DNA of 64,000 nucleotides from contig NJIE01000008.1 of assembly GCA_002213445.1 (NCBI GenBank), positions 310,001 through 374,000 on the forward strand. Reading direction: 5' to 3'. This stretch comes from Xenophilus sp. AP218F. Its GTDB lineage: Bacteria > Pseudomonadota > Gammaproteobacteria > Burkholderiales > Chromobacteriaceae. Position numbers and translations under genes: made by a program. Positions 17,456 to 28,913 of the stretch are shown one piece after another. The stretch's first letter is position 1. Each line of letters begins with the position of its first letter. The notes below the pieces were generated by a model. The model did no database searches. It was given only the letters and a program-made list of their open reading frames with translations, and was not told the origin of the DNA.

Positions 17456-18007
17456 ATGGCCGACAGGCTGACCCAGATCGTAACGCGCACCGGCGATGAC
17501 GGCACCACCGGCTTGGGCGACGGCAGTCGCGTGCCCAAGGACTGCGCCCGCATCGCCGCGCTGGGCGATGTGGATGAATTGAATTCGGCGTTGGGGCTGG
17601 CGCAAACCGAAAGCCTGCCGCCGGCGGTGGGCGAGTGGTTGTCCGAGGCGCAGCACGATCTGTTCGATCTGGGCTCGGAGCTGGCGGTGCCTAGCTATCA
17701 GGCGCTGGCGGCGGAGCGGGTGCAGGCGTTGGAAGCGCTGACGGCGTTCATGAACGAGGAAGTCGGGCCGCTGAAGGAATTCATTCTGCCCGGCGGCATC
17801 CGCTCGGCGGCGCTGATCCATCAGGCGCGCTGCGTGTGCCGGCGCGCGGAGCGCAGCGTGGTGGCACTGGCGCGCGAGGAGGCGGTGTCCGAGACCGCGC
17901 GCCGTTATCTGAACCGGCTGTCGGACTTCCTGTTCGTGCTGGCGCGCTTCCTCAACCGGGAGGCGGGACGCGGCGACGTGCTCTGGCAGCGCCAGCGCGG
18001 CGCGTGA
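17456..18007 (+). CDS. Cob(I)alamin adenosyltransferase, PduO/MMAB type
   Basis: 183 residues. The PduO-type signature is present: TRTGDDGTTGLGDGSRVPKD (ATP loop), ALGDVDELNSALGLA, and a C-terminal RSAALIHQARCVCRRAERSVVAL helix with RYLNRLSDFLFVLAR. It transfers the adenosyl group of ATP to cob(I)alamin or cob(I)yrinic acid a,c-diamide, giving coenzyme B12. It starts 3 bp after the repeat protein, apparently at the end of the pepA transcript, and is followed by a two-way terminator. No other cobalamin genes are in the window. Confidence 0.94.
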   Translation: MADRLTQIVTRTGDDGTTGLGDGSRVPKDCARIAALGDVDELNSALGLAQTESLPPAVGEWLSEAQHDLFDLGSELAVPSYQALAAERVQALEALTAFMNEEVGPLKEFILPGGIRSAALIHQARCVCRRAERSVVALAREEAVSETARRYLNRLSDFLFVLARFLNREAGRGDVLWQRQRGA

Positions 18008-18026
18008 GCTTCGCGTCAAAGGCAAG

Positions 18027-18056
18027 AGCAAAGGCCGCCCTTGGGCGGCCTTTGCT
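18027..18056. terminator. Bidirectional intrinsic terminator
   Basis: A perfect 14-bp inverted repeat (18027-18040 and 18043-18056), core GGCCGCCC/GGGCGGCC flanked by AAA and TTT. It separates the rightward cobalamin adenosyltransferase gene from the leftward efflux operon, whose last stop is at 18069. Confidence 0.85.
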
Positions 18057-18068
18057 ATTAAGCGGCGT

Positions 18069-19460
18069 TCACCATTTGCCGCCGATGGCGGCGATCAAGG
18101 CCACGCTGCTGACGTATTGCCGGTTGCGCACGCTCCACAGATTGTTTTCCGCCGCGATGCGGGCGTTTTGCGCGCTCAGCACGTTCAGATAGGCCACCGT
18201 GCCGGCCTGATACTGGTTGAGCGCGATGGTTTCGGCGCGCTTGGCCGCCGCCAGCGCGGCGCTTTGCAATTCCGCTTCCTGATGGAGCAGGTCTTGCGCC
18301 GCCAGGTTGTCTTCCACCGACTGGAAGGCAGCCAGCACCGTCTGGCGGTAACTGGCGACGCTGGCGTCGTAAGCGGCGATGGCCTGGTCGCTCTCCGCCT
18401 TGCGCAGGCCGGCGTCGAACAGCGACAAGGCCAGTTGCGGGCCGATGGACCAGATCCGGTGGGGCAGGCTCACCCAATCGGCGAAGCTTGCGCCGCGGTA
18501 ACCGCCGCTGGCGCCCAGCGTCAGCGTCGGGAAGAAGGCGGAGCGGGCGATGCCGATCTGGGCATTGGCCGCCGCCATATTGCGTTCCGCCACCGCGATG
18601 TCCGGGCGGCGCTCCAGCAGCGTGGACGGCAAGCCGGGCGGAATGCGTGGCAGATCGGGCGCGTCGGCGCGGGCGGGCAGGGCGAAGCTGGAGGGTTGCT
18701 CGCCCAGCGCGGCGGCGATGGCGTGCTCCAGTTGGGCGCGGGTCAGCCGCTTGTCCACCACGGCCGCCTGGGCGGTTTTCCATTGGCTTTCCGCCGAAGC
18801 CACGACCTCGTCGCCCACCACGCCCGCGGCGTACTGGTTGCGGGTCAGCTGCAAGGTTTCGCCGGTAAGCCTGGCGCTTGCTTCCAGCCGGGACAGCTGC
18901 TGGTCGGCGACGGCCAGTTGCAGATAGGCGGTGGCCAGCTGCGCCTGGCTGCTCAGGCGCGTCGCCGCCAGCTGCGCGGCGCTGGCCGCTTGTTTGGCTT
19001 CGCCCGCCTCCACCGAACGGCGCGCCGCGCCCCAGACGTCCAGCTCCCAGCTGGCGGCGAGGGACAGGTTGTAGCTGGCGGCTGCCGCGGCGCCGGGCGA
19101 GCTTGCGCCGCGGCTTTGGCTGGCGTTGACGCCAAGGGTGGGGAACAGGCTGGACTCGGCCTGGCGCAACAGCGCCTGGGCCTGGCGATACTGCGCCTCG
19201 GCCTGGGCGATGGTGGGGCTTTGCCGGTTGAGCTTGTCCATCAACTGGTTCAGCGTCGGGTCCCGATACGCCTGCCACCAGTCGTCGCGCAGGTTGATGT
19301 CCTGCGGTTCGGCGGCTTTCCACTTGCCGTCTTCCTTGAAGCTGGCCGGGATGTCCATCCGGGGTCTGATGTAGTCGGGGCCTGCCGCGCAGCCGGCCAG
19401 CGCGGCGGCCATGGCCGCGGCCGACAGGCCGCGCGCGAGCGATAGGGTGGTTCGAGTCAT
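18069..19460 (-). CDS. RND efflux outer membrane lipoprotein (NodT/OprM family)
   Basis: 463 residues. Signal peptide MTRTTLSLARGLSAAAMAAA with lipobox LAGC, so it is probably lipid-anchored in the outer membrane. Two OEP repeats are visible, each with long helices (SPTIAQAEAQYRQAQALLRQAE; ERNMAAANAQIGIARSAFFP) and the strand LTLGASGGYRG. It should form the trimeric exit duct for the MdtABC pump encoded immediately upstream; the start is 5 bp past the mdtC stop. A 1520-codon open frame that seems to join it to mdtC is only a shadow. Confidence 0.93.
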   Translation of the reverse strand: MTRTTLSLARGLSAAAMAAALAGCAAGPDYIRPRMDIPASFKEDGKWKAAEPQDINLRDDWWQAYRDPTLNQLMDKLNRQSPTIAQAEAQYRQAQALLRQAESSLFPTLGVNASQSRGASSPGAAAAASYNLSLAASWELDVWGAARRSVEAGEAKQAASAAQLAATRLSSQAQLATAYLQLAVADQQLSRLEASARLTGETLQLTRNQYAAGVVGDEVVASAESQWKTAQAAVVDKRLTRAQLEHAIAAALGEQPSSFALPARADAPDLPRIPPGLPSTLLERRPDIAVAERNMAAANAQIGIARSAFFPTLTLGASGGYRGASFADWVSLPHRIWSIGPQLALSLFDAGLRKAESDQAIAAYDASVASYRQTVLAAFQSVEDNLAAQDLLHQEAELQSAALAAAKRAETIALNQYQAGTVAYLNVLSAQNARIAAENNLWSVRNRQYVSSVALIAAIGGKW

Positions 19461-19465
19461 GGCTA

Positions 19466-22400
19466 TCAATCCTTGTTTTCGCCGGCCAGCGCGTGGCCAT
19501 GGTTGCGCCATCGCAGGCACCACAGGCGGAAACGATCCAGATACAGGTAAACGATGGGCGTGGTGTACAGCGTCAAGAGCTGGCTGAGCGCAAGACCGCC
19601 GACGATGGAAATGCCCAGCGGGGTGCGCATCTCCGCGCCGTCGCCGCGGCCGAGCGCCAGGGGCAGCGCGCCGAACAGCGCGGCCATCGTGGTCATCATG
19701 ATCGGGCGGAAGCGCAGCAGGCAGGCCTGGTAGATGGCCTCCTGCGGCGACAGGCCCTGCTCCCGCTCGGCGGTGAGGGCGAAATCTATCATCATGATGG
19801 CGTTTTTCTTGACGATGCCGATCAGCAGCAAAACGCCGATCAGGGCGATGATGTTGAATTCGCCGCCCACCGCCATCAGCGCCAGCAGCGCTCCCACGCC
19901 GGCCGAGGGCAGGGTGGAGAGGATGGTGATCGGATGCACCACGCTTTCGTACAGCATGCCCAGCACGATGTAGACCGCGACCAGCGCCGCCAGGATCAGC
20001 ACCGGCTGGCTGTCGAGCGAGGCCTGGAATGATTTGGCCGTGCCCTGGAAGCTGGCGTGGATGCTGCTTGGCATGCCGATGTCGGCGACGGCGGCGTTGA
20101 TGGCCTGCGTCGCGTCGGACAGTGACACGCCCGGCGGCAGGTTGAAGGAAATCGTGGTGGCGGCGAACTGGCTTTGGTGGTTGACCGACAGCGACGTGTT
20201 GCTTGGCCCCCAGTGGGCGAAGGCCGACAGCGGCGTCGGTTGTCCGCCCGGCGTCTGCAGGTAGATGTTGCGCAGGGCCTCCGGGTTTTGCCAGAACTGC
20301 GGGGCCACTTCCAGCACGACGCGGTATTGGTTGAGCGCGTTGTAGATGGTGGACACCTGGCGCTGGCCGAAGGCGTCGTTGAGCACCGAATCCACCTGCG
20401 CCTGGGTCAGGCCCAGCCGGGCCATGGCGTCGCGGTCGAAGACCAGCGAAGTTTGCAGGCCTTTCACTTCCTGGTCGTTGTTGAGATCGGCGAGAAAGGG
20501 AATCTTGCTCATCGCCTGCTGCACCTTGGGCGTCCACGCGCGCAACTCGGCCAGATCGTCGCCCTGCAGGGTGTACTGGTACTGGGCGTTGCTGGAGCGC
20601 CCGCCGATGCGGATGTCCTGCACCGACTGCAGGTACAGCGTGGCCCCCGGCTCGCGCGACAGCTTCTTGCGCAGGCGGGCGATGACCTGCTCCGCGCCGT
20701 CCTTGCGCTCGGCCAGCGGCTTGAGGCTGACGAACATATTGGCGCTGTTGCGTTGCCCGCCGCCGGTGAAGCCGACCACGCGCTCCACCGCCGGGTCCTG
20801 GCCCACCACTTCGATGAAGCGCTGCAGCTTGCCCTGCATGGCCTGGAAGGAGATGCTCTGGTCGGCCTTGATCATGCCGGTGAGGCGGCCGGTGTCCTGC
20901 TGCGGAAAGAAGCCTTTGGGCACCACCGTGTACAGGAAGACGTTGAGGCCTATCGTGGCGGCGAGAATCAGCATCATCAGCCGGCTGTGCGCCAGCGCCC
21001 AGGAAAGCGAGCGGCGGTAGGCGTCGTGCATGGCGTCGAAGACGCGCTCGCTCCACAGGAACAGCCGTCCGGGGGGGCTCGCCGCCTCGCGCGGCCGCAG
21101 CCAGCGCGCGCACAGCATGGGCGTGGTGGTGAGCGATACCACCAGCGACACCAGGATCGCCACCGACAGCGTGACGGCGAACTCGCGGAACAGCCGGCCG
21201 ATGATGCCGCCCATCAGCAGGATGGGGATGAACACCGCGATCAGCGAGATGCTCATCGACAGCACGGTGAAGCCCACTTCGCGCGCGCCTTGCAGCGCCG
21301 CCTGGAACGGCTTCATGCCATCCTCGATGTGGCGCGAGATGTTCTCCAGCACCACGATGGTGTCGTCCACGACGAAGCCGGTGGCGATGGTCAGCGCCAT
21401 CAGGCTGAGGTTGTTGAGCGAGAAGCCGGCCAGGTACATCACCGCGAACGTGCCCACCAGCGACACCGGCACGGTGATGGCGGGAATGGCGGTGGCGCGG
21501 CCGTTGCGCAGGAACAGGAACACCACCAGGATCACCAGCGAGATGGAGATGGCCAGCGAGCTTTCCACTTCGCTCAGGGAGGCGCGGATGGTGGGGGTGC
21601 GGTCCATGACCTGATTGATCTTGATCGCCGGCGGGATGGAAGCCTGCAGCACCGGCAGCAGGGCCTTCACCCGGTCCACGGTCTCGATGATGTTGGCGCC
21701 CGGCTGGCGGAACAGGATCAGCATCACCGCCGGCTGCTTGCCCAGCATGCCGGCATTGCGCAGGTCGACCACGGAGTCGTGTACTTCGGCCACGTCCGAG
21801 ATGCGCACCGCGCTGCCGTTTTTGTAGCTGATGATCAGCGGCAGGTAGTCGCTGGCCTTGCTGGCCTGGTCGTTGGCCTGCACTTGCCAGTGACGGTCGT
21901 CGTTCTCCAGAAAGCCCTTGGGACGGTTGGCGTTGGTGCTGGTGATGGCGGCGCGCACCGTCTCCATGCCGATGCCGTAATGGTTGAGCTGCATCGGGTT
22001 CATTTCCACCCGCACCGCCGGCTGCGCGCCGCCGCCGATGATGACGTTGCCGATGCCTTCCACCTGCGACAGTTTTTGCCCGAGGATGGAGTCGGCGGCG
22101 TCGTACATCTGGCCGCGGGTCATGCTGTCCGAGGTCAGCGCCAGGATCATGATGGGCGCGTCCGCCGGGTTGACCTTGCGGTAGGTGGGGTTGGACGGCA
22201 TGCCGGAGGGCAGCAGCGTGCGCGCGGCGTTGATGGCCGCCTGCACGTCGCGCGCCGCGCCGTTGATGTCGCGGCTCAGGTCGAACTGCAGGGTGACGTT
22301 GGTGGAGCCCAGCGAGCTGGTGGACGTCATCTCGGTAATGCCGGCGATGCGGCCCAGCGCGCGCTCCAGCGGCGTGGCCACGGTGGCGGCCATGGTTTCC

Positions 22401-22567
22401 GGGCTGGCGCCCGGCAGTTTGGCCGACACCGAGATGGTGGGAAAATCCACCTGCGGCAGCGGCGACACCGGCAACAGCCTGAAGGCGATGGCCCCGGCCA
22501 GAAGGATGGCCAGGGTCAGCAGCGTGGTGGCCACCGGCCGGCGGATGAAGGGCTCGGACGGAATCAT
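19466..22567 (-). CDS. mdtC: RND multidrug efflux transporter MdtC
   Basis: 1033 residues, full length for an RND pump. N-terminus [20 protein letters not shown] with [23 protein letters not shown], the MdtC version of the family signature. TM4 carries the proton-relay aspartates in [13 protein letters not shown]. Internal duplication gives twelve membrane helices and two periplasmic loops. MdtB and MdtC form a mixed trimer (B2C in E. coli) that drives drug and bile-salt export. The start overlaps the mdtB stop (ATGA), indicating coupling. Confidence 0.95.
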   Translation of the reverse strand: MIPSEPFIRRPVATTLLTLAILLAGAIAFRLLPVSPLPQVDFPTISVSAKLPGASPETMAATVATPLERALGRIAGITEMTSTSSLGSTNVTLQFDLSRDINGAARDVQAAINAARTLLPSGMPSNPTYRKVNPADAPIMILALTSDSMTRGQMYDAADSILGQKLSQVEGIGNVIIGGGAQPAVRVEMNPMQLNHYGIGMETVRAAITSTNANRPKGFLENDDRHWQVQANDQASKASDYLPLIISYKNGSAVRISDVAEVHDSVVDLRNAGMLGKQPAVMLILFRQPGANIIETVDRVKALLPVLQASIPPAIKINQVMDRTPTIRASLSEVESSLAISISLVILVVFLFLRNGRATAIPAITVPVSLVGTFAVMYLAGFSLNNLSLMALTIATGFVVDDTIVVLENISRHIEDGMKPFQAALQGAREVGFTVLSMSISLIAVFIPILLMGGIIGRLFREFAVTLSVAILVSLVVSLTTTPMLCARWLRPREAASPPGRLFLWSERVFDAMHDAYRRSLSWALAHSRLMMLILAATIGLNVFLYTVVPKGFFPQQDTGRLTGMIKADQSISFQAMQGKLQRFIEVVGQDPAVERVVGFTGGGQRNSANMFVSLKPLAERKDGAEQVIARLRKKLSREPGATLYLQSVQDIRIGGRSSNAQYQYTLQGDDLAELRAWTPKVQQAMSKIPFLADLNNDQEVKGLQTSLVFDRDAMARLGLTQAQVDSVLNDAFGQRQVSTIYNALNQYRVVLEVAPQFWQNPEALRNIYLQTPGGQPTPLSAFAHWGPSNTSLSVNHQSQFAATTISFNLPPGVSLSDATQAINAAVADIGMPSSIHASFQGTAKSFQASLDSQPVLILAALVAVYIVLGMLYESVVHPITILSTLPSAGVGALLALMAVGGEFNIIALIGVLLLIGIVKKNAIMMIDFALTAEREQGLSPQEAIYQACLLRFRPIMMTTMAALFGALPLALGRGDGAEMRTPLGISIVGGLALSQLLTLYTTPIVYLYLDRFRLWCLRWRNHGHALAGENKD

Positions 22568-25500
22568 GCCTCGGCCCCCGCGCCCGCGTCGGGTCTGGCC
22601 CCGCGCCCGAAGCGGCGCGCCAGGCGGTCAAAGGCCAGATAGATCACCGGGGTGGTGAACAGCGTCAGCACCTGGCTGACCATCAGCCCGCCCACCATGG
22701 TGACGCCCAGGGGCTCGCGCAGCTCCGAACCCATGCCGCCGCCCATCATCAGCGGCAGCGCGCCCAAGAGCGCCGCCATGGTGGTCATCAGGATGGGACG
22801 GAAGCGCAGCAGGCAAGCCTGGTAAATCGCCTCCCGCGGGCTCATGCCGTGTTCCCGCTCCGCCTCCAGCGCGAAGTCGATCATCATGATCGCGTTCTTC
22901 TTGACGATGCCGATCAACAGGATGATGCCGATGATGGCGATCACCGACAGGTCGGAGCCGGACACCATCAGCGCCAACAGCGCGCCGATGCCGGCCGAGG
23001 GCAGGGTGGAGAGGATGGTGATGGGGTGGACGTAGCTCTCGTAGAGCACGCCCAGCACGATGTACATGGTCACGATGGCGGCCAGGATCAGCCACAGGGT
23101 GTTGGATAGCGAGGCCTGGAAGGCCATGGCCGCGCCCTGGAACTTGGTTTCCATGCTGGCGGGCAGGCCCAGCTCCGCCTCCGCCTGGCGAATCGCGTCC
23201 ACCGCCTCGCCCAGCGATGCGCCCTGCTTGAGGTTGAAGGAGATGGTGGCGGTGGGGAACTGTCCCAGATGGTTGATGGCCAGCGAGGTTGTGCGCTCCT
23301 CTATGCTGGCCACCGCGTCCAGCGGCACCGGCGCGCCGCTGCTGGTGGGCACGTAAATGCTCTTGAGCGACAGCGGGTCGCGCTGGTGCTGCGGGTCCAC
23401 CTCCAGCACCACGCGGTACTGGTTGGTCTGAGTGAAGATGGTGGAAATCAGGCGCTGGCCGAAGGCGTCGTACAGGGCGTTGTCGATGGCGGCGGTGGTG
23501 ACGCCCAGGCGCGAGGCCACGTCGCGGTTGATGTTGACGTAAGCCTGCAAACCCTTGTCCTGCAGGTCGCTGGCCACGTCGGCCAGCGCCGGTTCCCGGC
23601 GCAGGCGCTTGACCAGCTTGGGCACCCAGGCGGACAGATCGTCCTGGCTGGTAGCCTGCAGGCTGAACTGGTACTGGGTGCGGCTGGGGCGGGTGTCTAT
23701 GGTCAGGTCCTGCACCGGCTGCAGGTAGAGCGCGATGCCCGGCAGCTGATCGGCGCGCTGCTGCAGCCTGGCCAGCACGGCGTGGATGTCGTCGCGCTGG
23801 TTCTTGGGCTTCAGGTTGATCAGCAGCCGGCCGCTGTTGAGCGTGGCGTTGGCGCCGTCCACGCCGATGAAGGACGACAGGCTGTCCACCGCCGGGTCCT
23901 GCAACAGGGCTTCGGCCAGCGCGGCCTGCTGGCGCGCCATGGCGCGGAAGGAAATGGATTGCGAAGCCTCGCTGACGCCCTGGATCGCCCCGGTGTCCTG
24001 CAGCGGGAAAAAGCCCTTGGGCACCGCCAGATACAGGACGACGGTCAACGCCAGCGTGCCGACGGCCGCCAGCAGCGTCAGTTTCTGCCGGTCCAGCACC
24101 CAGCTGAGCATCTGGCCGTAACGGGCGATGACGTTGTCGAAAAAGCGGCCGCTGGCGTGGTAAAAGCGGCTTTGCTTCTCCTCGGGCACGTGTTTGAGCA
24201 GGCGCGCGCACATCATCGGCGTCAGCGTCAGCGAGATGAAGGCCGAGATCAGGATGGACACCGCCAGCGTGACGGCGAATTCGCGGAACAGCCGGCCCAC
24301 CACATCGCCCATGAACAGGAGCGGGATCAGCACCGCGATCAGCGAGATGGTCAGCGAGATGATGGTGAAGCCGATCTGCTTGGAACCTTTGAGCGCCGCC
24401 GCCATCGGCTTTTCGCCCTCCTCTATGTAGCGGGCGATGTTTTCGATCATCACGATGGCGTCGTCCACCACGAAGCCGGTGGCGATGGTCAGCGCCATCA
24501 GCGTCAGGTTGTTGATCGAAAAGCCGGCCAGGTACATCACGCCGAAGGTGCCCACCAGCGACAGCGGCACGGCCACGGCCGGGATGAGGGTGGCCGGCAC
24601 GTTGCGCAGGAAGACGAAGATCACCATCACCACCAGGGCGATGGCCAGCATCAGCTCGAACTCCACATCCTCGACCGAAGAGCGGATGGTGACGGTGCGG
24701 TCGCTCAGCACCTGGACGTCGATGGCGCCGGGCAGCGTGGCCTGCAATTGCGGCAGCAAGGCCTTGATCCGGTCGGTGACCTGGATCACGTTGGCGCCGG
24801 GCTGGCGCTGGACGTTGAGGATGATGGCCGGCGTGGCCCCGGACCAGGCCGCCAGCCGGTTGTTTTCGGCGTCGTCCACCACTTGGGCCACGTCGCGCAC
24901 CCGCACCGGCGCGCCGTTGCGGTAGGCGATGATGACGTCCTGGTATTCCGCCGCCGACTGCAGCTGGTCGTTGGCGTCGATGGTGGACGCCTGCAGCGGG
25001 CCGTCGAAGCTGCCCTTGGCCTGGTTGACGTTGGCGTTGGCGATGGCCGTGCGCACGTCCTCCTGTGTCAGGCCGCGCGAAGCCAGCGCTTTGGGGTTGC
25101 TCTGGATGCGCACCGCCGGGCGCTGGCCGCCGCTGATGCTGACCAGGCCCACGCCCGGCACTTGCGACAGCTTTTGCGCCAGCCGGGTGTCCACCATGTC
25201 CTCCAGCTTGGTCAGCGGCAGGGTGGGCGAGCTGACGGCGATGGTCAGGATGGGCGTGTCGGCCGGGTTGACCTTGCTGTAGATCGGCGGGCTGGGCAGG
25301 TCGGGGGGCAACAGGTTGTTGGCGGCGTTGATGGCCGCCTGCACTTCCTGCTCGGCCACGTCCAGCGTCAGGTCCAGGCTGAATTGCAAGGTGATCACCG
25401 ACGCGCCGCCCGAGCTGGACGACGACATCTGGGTCAGGCCGGGCATCTGCCCGAACTGGCGCTCCAGCGGCGCGGTGACCGACGAGGTCATGACGTCGGG

Positions 25501-25665
25501 GCTGGCCCCGGGGTAGAGGGTGACGACCTGGATGGTGGGGTAATCCACTTCCGGCAAGGCCGACACCGGCAGCATGCGCCAGGCGACAAGGCCGGTGAGC
25601 AGGATGGCCACCATCAGCAAGGTGGTGGCCACCGGCCGCAGAATGAACGGACGAGAGGGATTCAT
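22564..25665 (-). CDS. mdtB: RND multidrug efflux transporter MdtB
   Basis: 1033 residues. The start [20 protein letters not shown] and [19 protein letters not shown] match MdtB rather than MdtC; the proton-relay motif [16 protein letters not shown] is intact in TM4. A twelve-helix inner-membrane antiporter, partner of MdtC. It lies 14 bp after mdtA and overlaps mdtC by 4 bp. Both pumps are intact, with no frameshift seen. Confidence 0.95.
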   Translation of the reverse strand: MNPSRPFILRPVATTLLMVAILLTGLVAWRMLPVSALPEVDYPTIQVVTLYPGASPDVMTSSVTAPLERQFGQMPGLTQMSSSSSGGASVITLQFSLDLTLDVAEQEVQAAINAANNLLPPDLPSPPIYSKVNPADTPILTIAVSSPTLPLTKLEDMVDTRLAQKLSQVPGVGLVSISGGQRPAVRIQSNPKALASRGLTQEDVRTAIANANVNQAKGSFDGPLQASTIDANDQLQSAAEYQDVIIAYRNGAPVRVRDVAQVVDDAENNRLAAWSGATPAIILNVQRQPGANVIQVTDRIKALLPQLQATLPGAIDVQVLSDRTVTIRSSVEDVEFELMLAIALVVMVIFVFLRNVPATLIPAVAVPLSLVGTFGVMYLAGFSINNLTLMALTIATGFVVDDAIVMIENIARYIEEGEKPMAAALKGSKQIGFTIISLTISLIAVLIPLLFMGDVVGRLFREFAVTLAVSILISAFISLTLTPMMCARLLKHVPEEKQSRFYHASGRFFDNVIARYGQMLSWVLDRQKLTLLAAVGTLALTVVLYLAVPKGFFPLQDTGAIQGVSEASQSISFRAMARQQAALAEALLQDPAVDSLSSFIGVDGANATLNSGRLLINLKPKNQRDDIHAVLARLQQRADQLPGIALYLQPVQDLTIDTRPSRTQYQFSLQATSQDDLSAWVPKLVKRLRREPALADVASDLQDKGLQAYVNINRDVASRLGVTTAAIDNALYDAFGQRLISTIFTQTNQYRVVLEVDPQHQRDPLSLKSIYVPTSSGAPVPLDAVASIEERTTSLAINHLGQFPTATISFNLKQGASLGEAVDAIRQAEAELGLPASMETKFQGAAMAFQASLSNTLWLILAAIVTMYIVLGVLYESYVHPITILSTLPSAGIGALLALMVSGSDLSVIAIIGIILLIGIVKKNAIMMIDFALEAEREHGMSPREAIYQACLLRFRPILMTTMAALLGALPLMMGGGMGSELREPLGVTMVGGLMVSQVLTLFTTPVIYLAFDRLARRFGRGARPDAGAGAEA

Positions 25666-25679
25666 GCCGCGTCCTTGGC

Positions 25680-26939
25680 TTAACGGGCTGCGGAAGCGTG
25701 GCGCTTGCCCGACGCGTCGCTGGCGTCTCGCTTGCGATGCGGCTGGCCGGAAGCGGCGGCGCGGGCCTGCGCGGCGCGGTCTATCACCTTGACCTTGGCC
25801 CCGTCGCGCAGCTTGTCCACGCCGTCCACCACCACGCGCTGGCCGGGCTTCAGGCCCTGCTCGATGATGGTGTCGTCGCCGGAGGCCGGCCCGGCGACGA
25901 CCTTGCTGATGCTGACGGTTTCGTCCGGGTTGACCGTGTAGACGTAGTGTCCGACCTTGCCCAGCTGGACGGCGACGGTGGGCACCACGATGGCGTTCCG
26001 GCGCACGCCCAGCTCCAGGTTGACGTTGACGAACTGGTTGGGAAACAGCTGCTGTTTCTCGTTGGCGAACTTGGCCTTGATGTTGATGGTGCCGGTGCTG
26101 GTATTGAGCTGGTTATCCAGCGCCAGCAAGGCGCCGTCGGCTAGCTTGTGCTTGTTGTCGCGGTCCCAGGCTTCCACTTTCAGCGCCTTGCCGCCGCCGG
26201 CGGCTTGCAGCACCGAAGCGAGGCTAACTTCCGGGACGGCGAAAACCACGTTGATGGGCTGGGTCTGGGTGAGGGTGACGATGCCGTTGGCGTCGCTGGC
26301 GTGGACGATGTTGCCCGGATCCACCTGGCGCAGGCCCACCCGGCCCGACACCGGCGCGACCACGCGGGCGTAATCGACGTTGATCCGGGCGGCGGCCACC
26401 GCGCCCTGATCGACCTTGACCGTGCCTTCGTACTGCCGCACCAGCGCCTGCTGGGTATCCACCTGCTGTTTGGAGATGGAGTTCTGGCTGGCCAGCTGCT
26501 TGTAGCGCGCCAGATCCAGCCTGGCGTTTTCCAGCAGCGCCTGATCGCGCAGCAACTGGCCTTCGGCCTGGGTGAGGGTGGCCTGGAAGGGGCGGGCGTC
26601 CAGCTCGGCCAGCAGCTGCCCTTGCTTGACCAGTTGCCCCTCGGCGAAGTGGATTTTTTCCAGCTGGCCGTCCACCCGGCTACGGACCGTGACGGTGTAG
26701 GTGGAGTTGACGGTTCCCAGCGCGTTGAGTTTCAGCGGCGCGTCGGCTTGGCGAACGGCGGCGACGCCCACGGCTAGCGGCGCGCCGCCCTTGCGGGCGT
26801 CGGCCGATTGTTGCGCGCCGGAGTGCTGATGCCACCACCAGCCGCCGGCGGCGAGGGCCAGCAGCAAAGCGCCGGCGAGGATGGGCGTGCGGGATTTGCC
26901 TGCCGGTTGCGGGGCGGGGCGGTCAGGGGTCATGCTCAT
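25680..26939 (-). CDS. mdtA: RND efflux periplasmic adaptor MdtA
   Basis: 419 residues. An N-terminal signal anchor ([17 protein letters not shown]) is followed by the lipoyl/hairpin region ([20 protein letters not shown], then a helical hairpin around [19 protein letters not shown]), a beta-barrel and a membrane-proximal domain with [19 protein letters not shown]. It bridges the MdtBC pump to the outer membrane factor. The last ~30 residues are a basic Ala/Arg/Lys tail not needed for the fold. The 255-bp gap upstream (26940-27194) holds an AT-rich patch at 27040-27095, where the operon promoter probably lies. Confidence 0.94.
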   Translation of the reverse strand: MSMTPDRPAPQPAGKSRTPILAGALLLALAAGGWWWHQHSGAQQSADARKGGAPLAVGVAAVRQADAPLKLNALGTVNSTYTVTVRSRVDGQLEKIHFAEGQLVKQGQLLAELDARPFQATLTQAEGQLLRDQALLENARLDLARYKQLASQNSISKQQVDTQQALVRQYEGTVKVDQGAVAAARINVDYARVVAPVSGRVGLRQVDPGNIVHASDANGIVTLTQTQPINVVFAVPEVSLASVLQAAGGGKALKVEAWDRDNKHKLADGALLALDNQLNTSTGTINIKAKFANEKQQLFPNQFVNVNLELGVRRNAIVVPTVAVQLGKVGHYVYTVNPDETVSISKVVAGPASGDDTIIEQGLKPGQRVVVDGVDKLRDGAKVKVIDRAAQARAAASGQPHRKRDASDASGKRHASAAR

Positions 26940-27194
26940 TTGTTAGGTGCTCCAGTGCGGCTTGGGCCGCATGATTGTTCTGACTGGTTGGCGCACCCGG
27001 GCCGAATAGCCGGGAATGTCAAGTCGATGGCGCATTATGGGTGTCGTTTTTGAGCCGGGCTTTTCGGTGCAAAATTAAATTGTGTTTTTGTTTTGGCGCG
27101 CGCAATGCGTTTGGCTTTGCCAGCCGCACATCATAACGCAAGACGGCTGGGAGTGTGGAGCGGAGGCGCGGCCGGAGAGGCCGCGCCGGCGGGG

Positions 27195-28889
27195 TCAATA
27201 CGTTTGAACGCGCCACAGTTCGCGGCGGGCGGAAGCCGGACTCATCGCCAGGCGGCCGTGCAGGCAGTGATAGTTGTCGATCAGCGCCAGATCGCCGTCT
27301 TGCCAGGCGTGGGCGATCAGGTTGGAGGGCGCGTAGGCGGCCGCCAGCAAGGTCTCGACCAGCGTCTCGTCGCCCGGCGCGGGGTTCAGCACTTCCACGC
27401 TGAACGTCTGCAGCGCCGACTCGCTGCCCTCCTGAAAGCGCAGCACCTCTTCGCCGCCGCGCGGGTGGCGGGCGATCAGCGGATAGTCGCGGGCGTCGCC
27501 GCCGAAATAGGTGAACTTGGTGTGGTAGCGCAAGGTCAGGCCGCGCCAGCGCGCCACCGTTTCCGGCAGTTGTTCGCGCAGCAGGTTGCGGGCGTCCACC
27601 AGCGTGGTCTGGCCTTCGCTCGGCAGCGGCGCGGCTTTGCAATGCAGGGCGAACAGGCGAGCGGAAAACAGCCGGTCGGCCCGCACGTGGGGATTGTCGA
27701 GCGGCAGCATGCTCAGGTCCCAGTGCAGCGGCAGTTTTTCAAATGAATGGACAAAGCCGCTGGCCTGCTCTTCCGGCCTGACCTTGTGCACCGGTCCGAA
27801 GGGCCACACGTAAGGCGTGCCGAACGGGCGGGTGAAGTCGAGCAGCTGCGCCTCGTCGCCCACTTCGAAACCGCGCAGCACGACGAAGCCGAAGCGCTGC
27901 GCCAATTGTTCCAGCCGGGAAGGCGGCAGCTGGCCGCAGCGCAGTCCGGGGCGCAGGCTTTCGATCAGCAGGCCAAAGCGCCCGCCGCCCATGACGCTTA
28001 GCCGGCAATCGTTCCAGACGCCCTCGTCGGCGGCCATGAACAGCCAGGGCTGCGCCTCGCGCCAGATGGTCTGCGTCGATCCGGCCAGTTCGCCAGCAGG
28101 ACCGGTGTGCGGCGCGCCGGTCTGATCCAGCCGGCACGCGCCGCGCCAGGGCAGGCCCGCGTCGTCCGCCAGCGCGATGGGAAACTTGCCGCCCTCCGGC
28201 GCCGGCTCGTGAATGCTGAGGCGGATGGCGTCCGGGTAGCGCTCGGCCAGCATGGCGTCCAGCGCCAAGCCGCGCCAAGCCAGCCGGCGCGCGGCGAGCG
28301 GGTCCGGCTGGCGTCCGGTTTCCGCCGCCAGCAAGGCTTGCCAGGCGCGCTCGCGCCGCACGTCCTTGGCCGGCAGCGGCTGGGCGAAGTCCTGGCTATC
28401 CGGCGGCAGATAGGCGCGCAGCACCTCTTCGGCGCGGCCGGTTTGTCGAGAGAACGCGGGTTCGATGCTGGCGTAGTCCAGCCATTCGATCAGCGGGCTG
28501 GCCAGCAGGCGGCGCAGCGCGCGGTGATAGGCGTTGGCCTCGGCGCGCGAAACGCCCAGCAGGTCGTGGAAGGTCAATCCGTCGCTGAACACTCGCAGGC
28601 GGCAACCTGGCGGATAGCATTGCTGGATGTCGCGGCAGAGTTGATCCAGCGCCAGCAGGGCCAGGTATTCACCGTAATCCGGCAGCGCGGAGGCGGCCAG
28701 TCGCCGGTTGGGCGATTTGTGCGGAAAGGCCGGCAGCAGCAAGCTGAGCGGCTTGCCGGCGGCGATGCGGGCTTCCAGGGCGTTTTGCAGCCTGGGCATG
28801 TGATGCGCTTGCAGCGCGGGCTGGCCGGCGATGGGCGAGCGGCGCAGCAACTGCGCCGCGATGCGCGCGGCGAGAGCGGCATGGGGCAT
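27195..28889 (-). CDS. Isonitrile synthase-like domain fused to Fe(II)/2-oxoglutarate oxygenase
   Basis: 564 residues. N-terminal half (about 1-305): DIT1/PvcA isonitrile synthase fold with LLLPAFPHKSPNRR (P53-N61), FSDGLTFHDLLGVSR and RYPDAIRLSIHE. C-terminal half (about 315-564): TauD/PvcB oxygenase with H389-x-D391 (LHWDLSM), distal H544 (CLHGRLA) and basic residues near the end for 2-oxoglutarate. The synthase half lacks the HPQ, GIRL and TPWH motifs kept by its neighbour and may be inactive. AAAGGAT precedes the start; 24 bp separate it from the upstream synthase. It probably works with that enzyme in making an amino-acid-derived vinyl isonitrile. Confidence 0.85.
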   Translation of the reverse strand: MPHAALAARIAAQLLRRSPIAGQPALQAHHMPRLQNALEARIAAGKPLSLLLPAFPHKSPNRRLAASALPDYGEYLALLALDQLCRDIQQCYPPGCRLRVFSDGLTFHDLLGVSRAEANAYHRALRRLLASPLIEWLDYASIEPAFSRQTGRAEEVLRAYLPPDSQDFAQPLPAKDVRRERAWQALLAAETGRQPDPLAARRLAWRGLALDAMLAERYPDAIRLSIHEPAPEGGKFPIALADDAGLPWRGACRLDQTGAPHTGPAGELAGSTQTIWREAQPWLFMAADEGVWNDCRLSVMGGGRFGLLIESLRPGLRCGQLPPSRLEQLAQRFGFVVLRGFEVGDEAQLLDFTRPFGTPYVWPFGPVHKVRPEEQASGFVHSFEKLPLHWDLSMLPLDNPHVRADRLFSARLFALHCKAAPLPSEGQTTLVDARNLLREQLPETVARWRGLTLRYHTKFTYFGGDARDYPLIARHPRGGEEVLRFQEGSESALQTFSVEVLNPAPGDETLVETLLAAAYAPSNLIAHAWQDGDLALIDNYHCLHGRLAMSPASARRELWRVQTY

Positions 28890-28913
28890 GGCGAATATCC
28901 TTTCAGGATGGGT

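Noticed and set aside
18069..22631. A 1520-codon minus-strand frame that looks like a fusion of the outer membrane factor with a pump
   Set aside because: The upstream part is in the wrong frame for mdtC; mdtC has its own complete frame and the lipoprotein has its own signal peptide.
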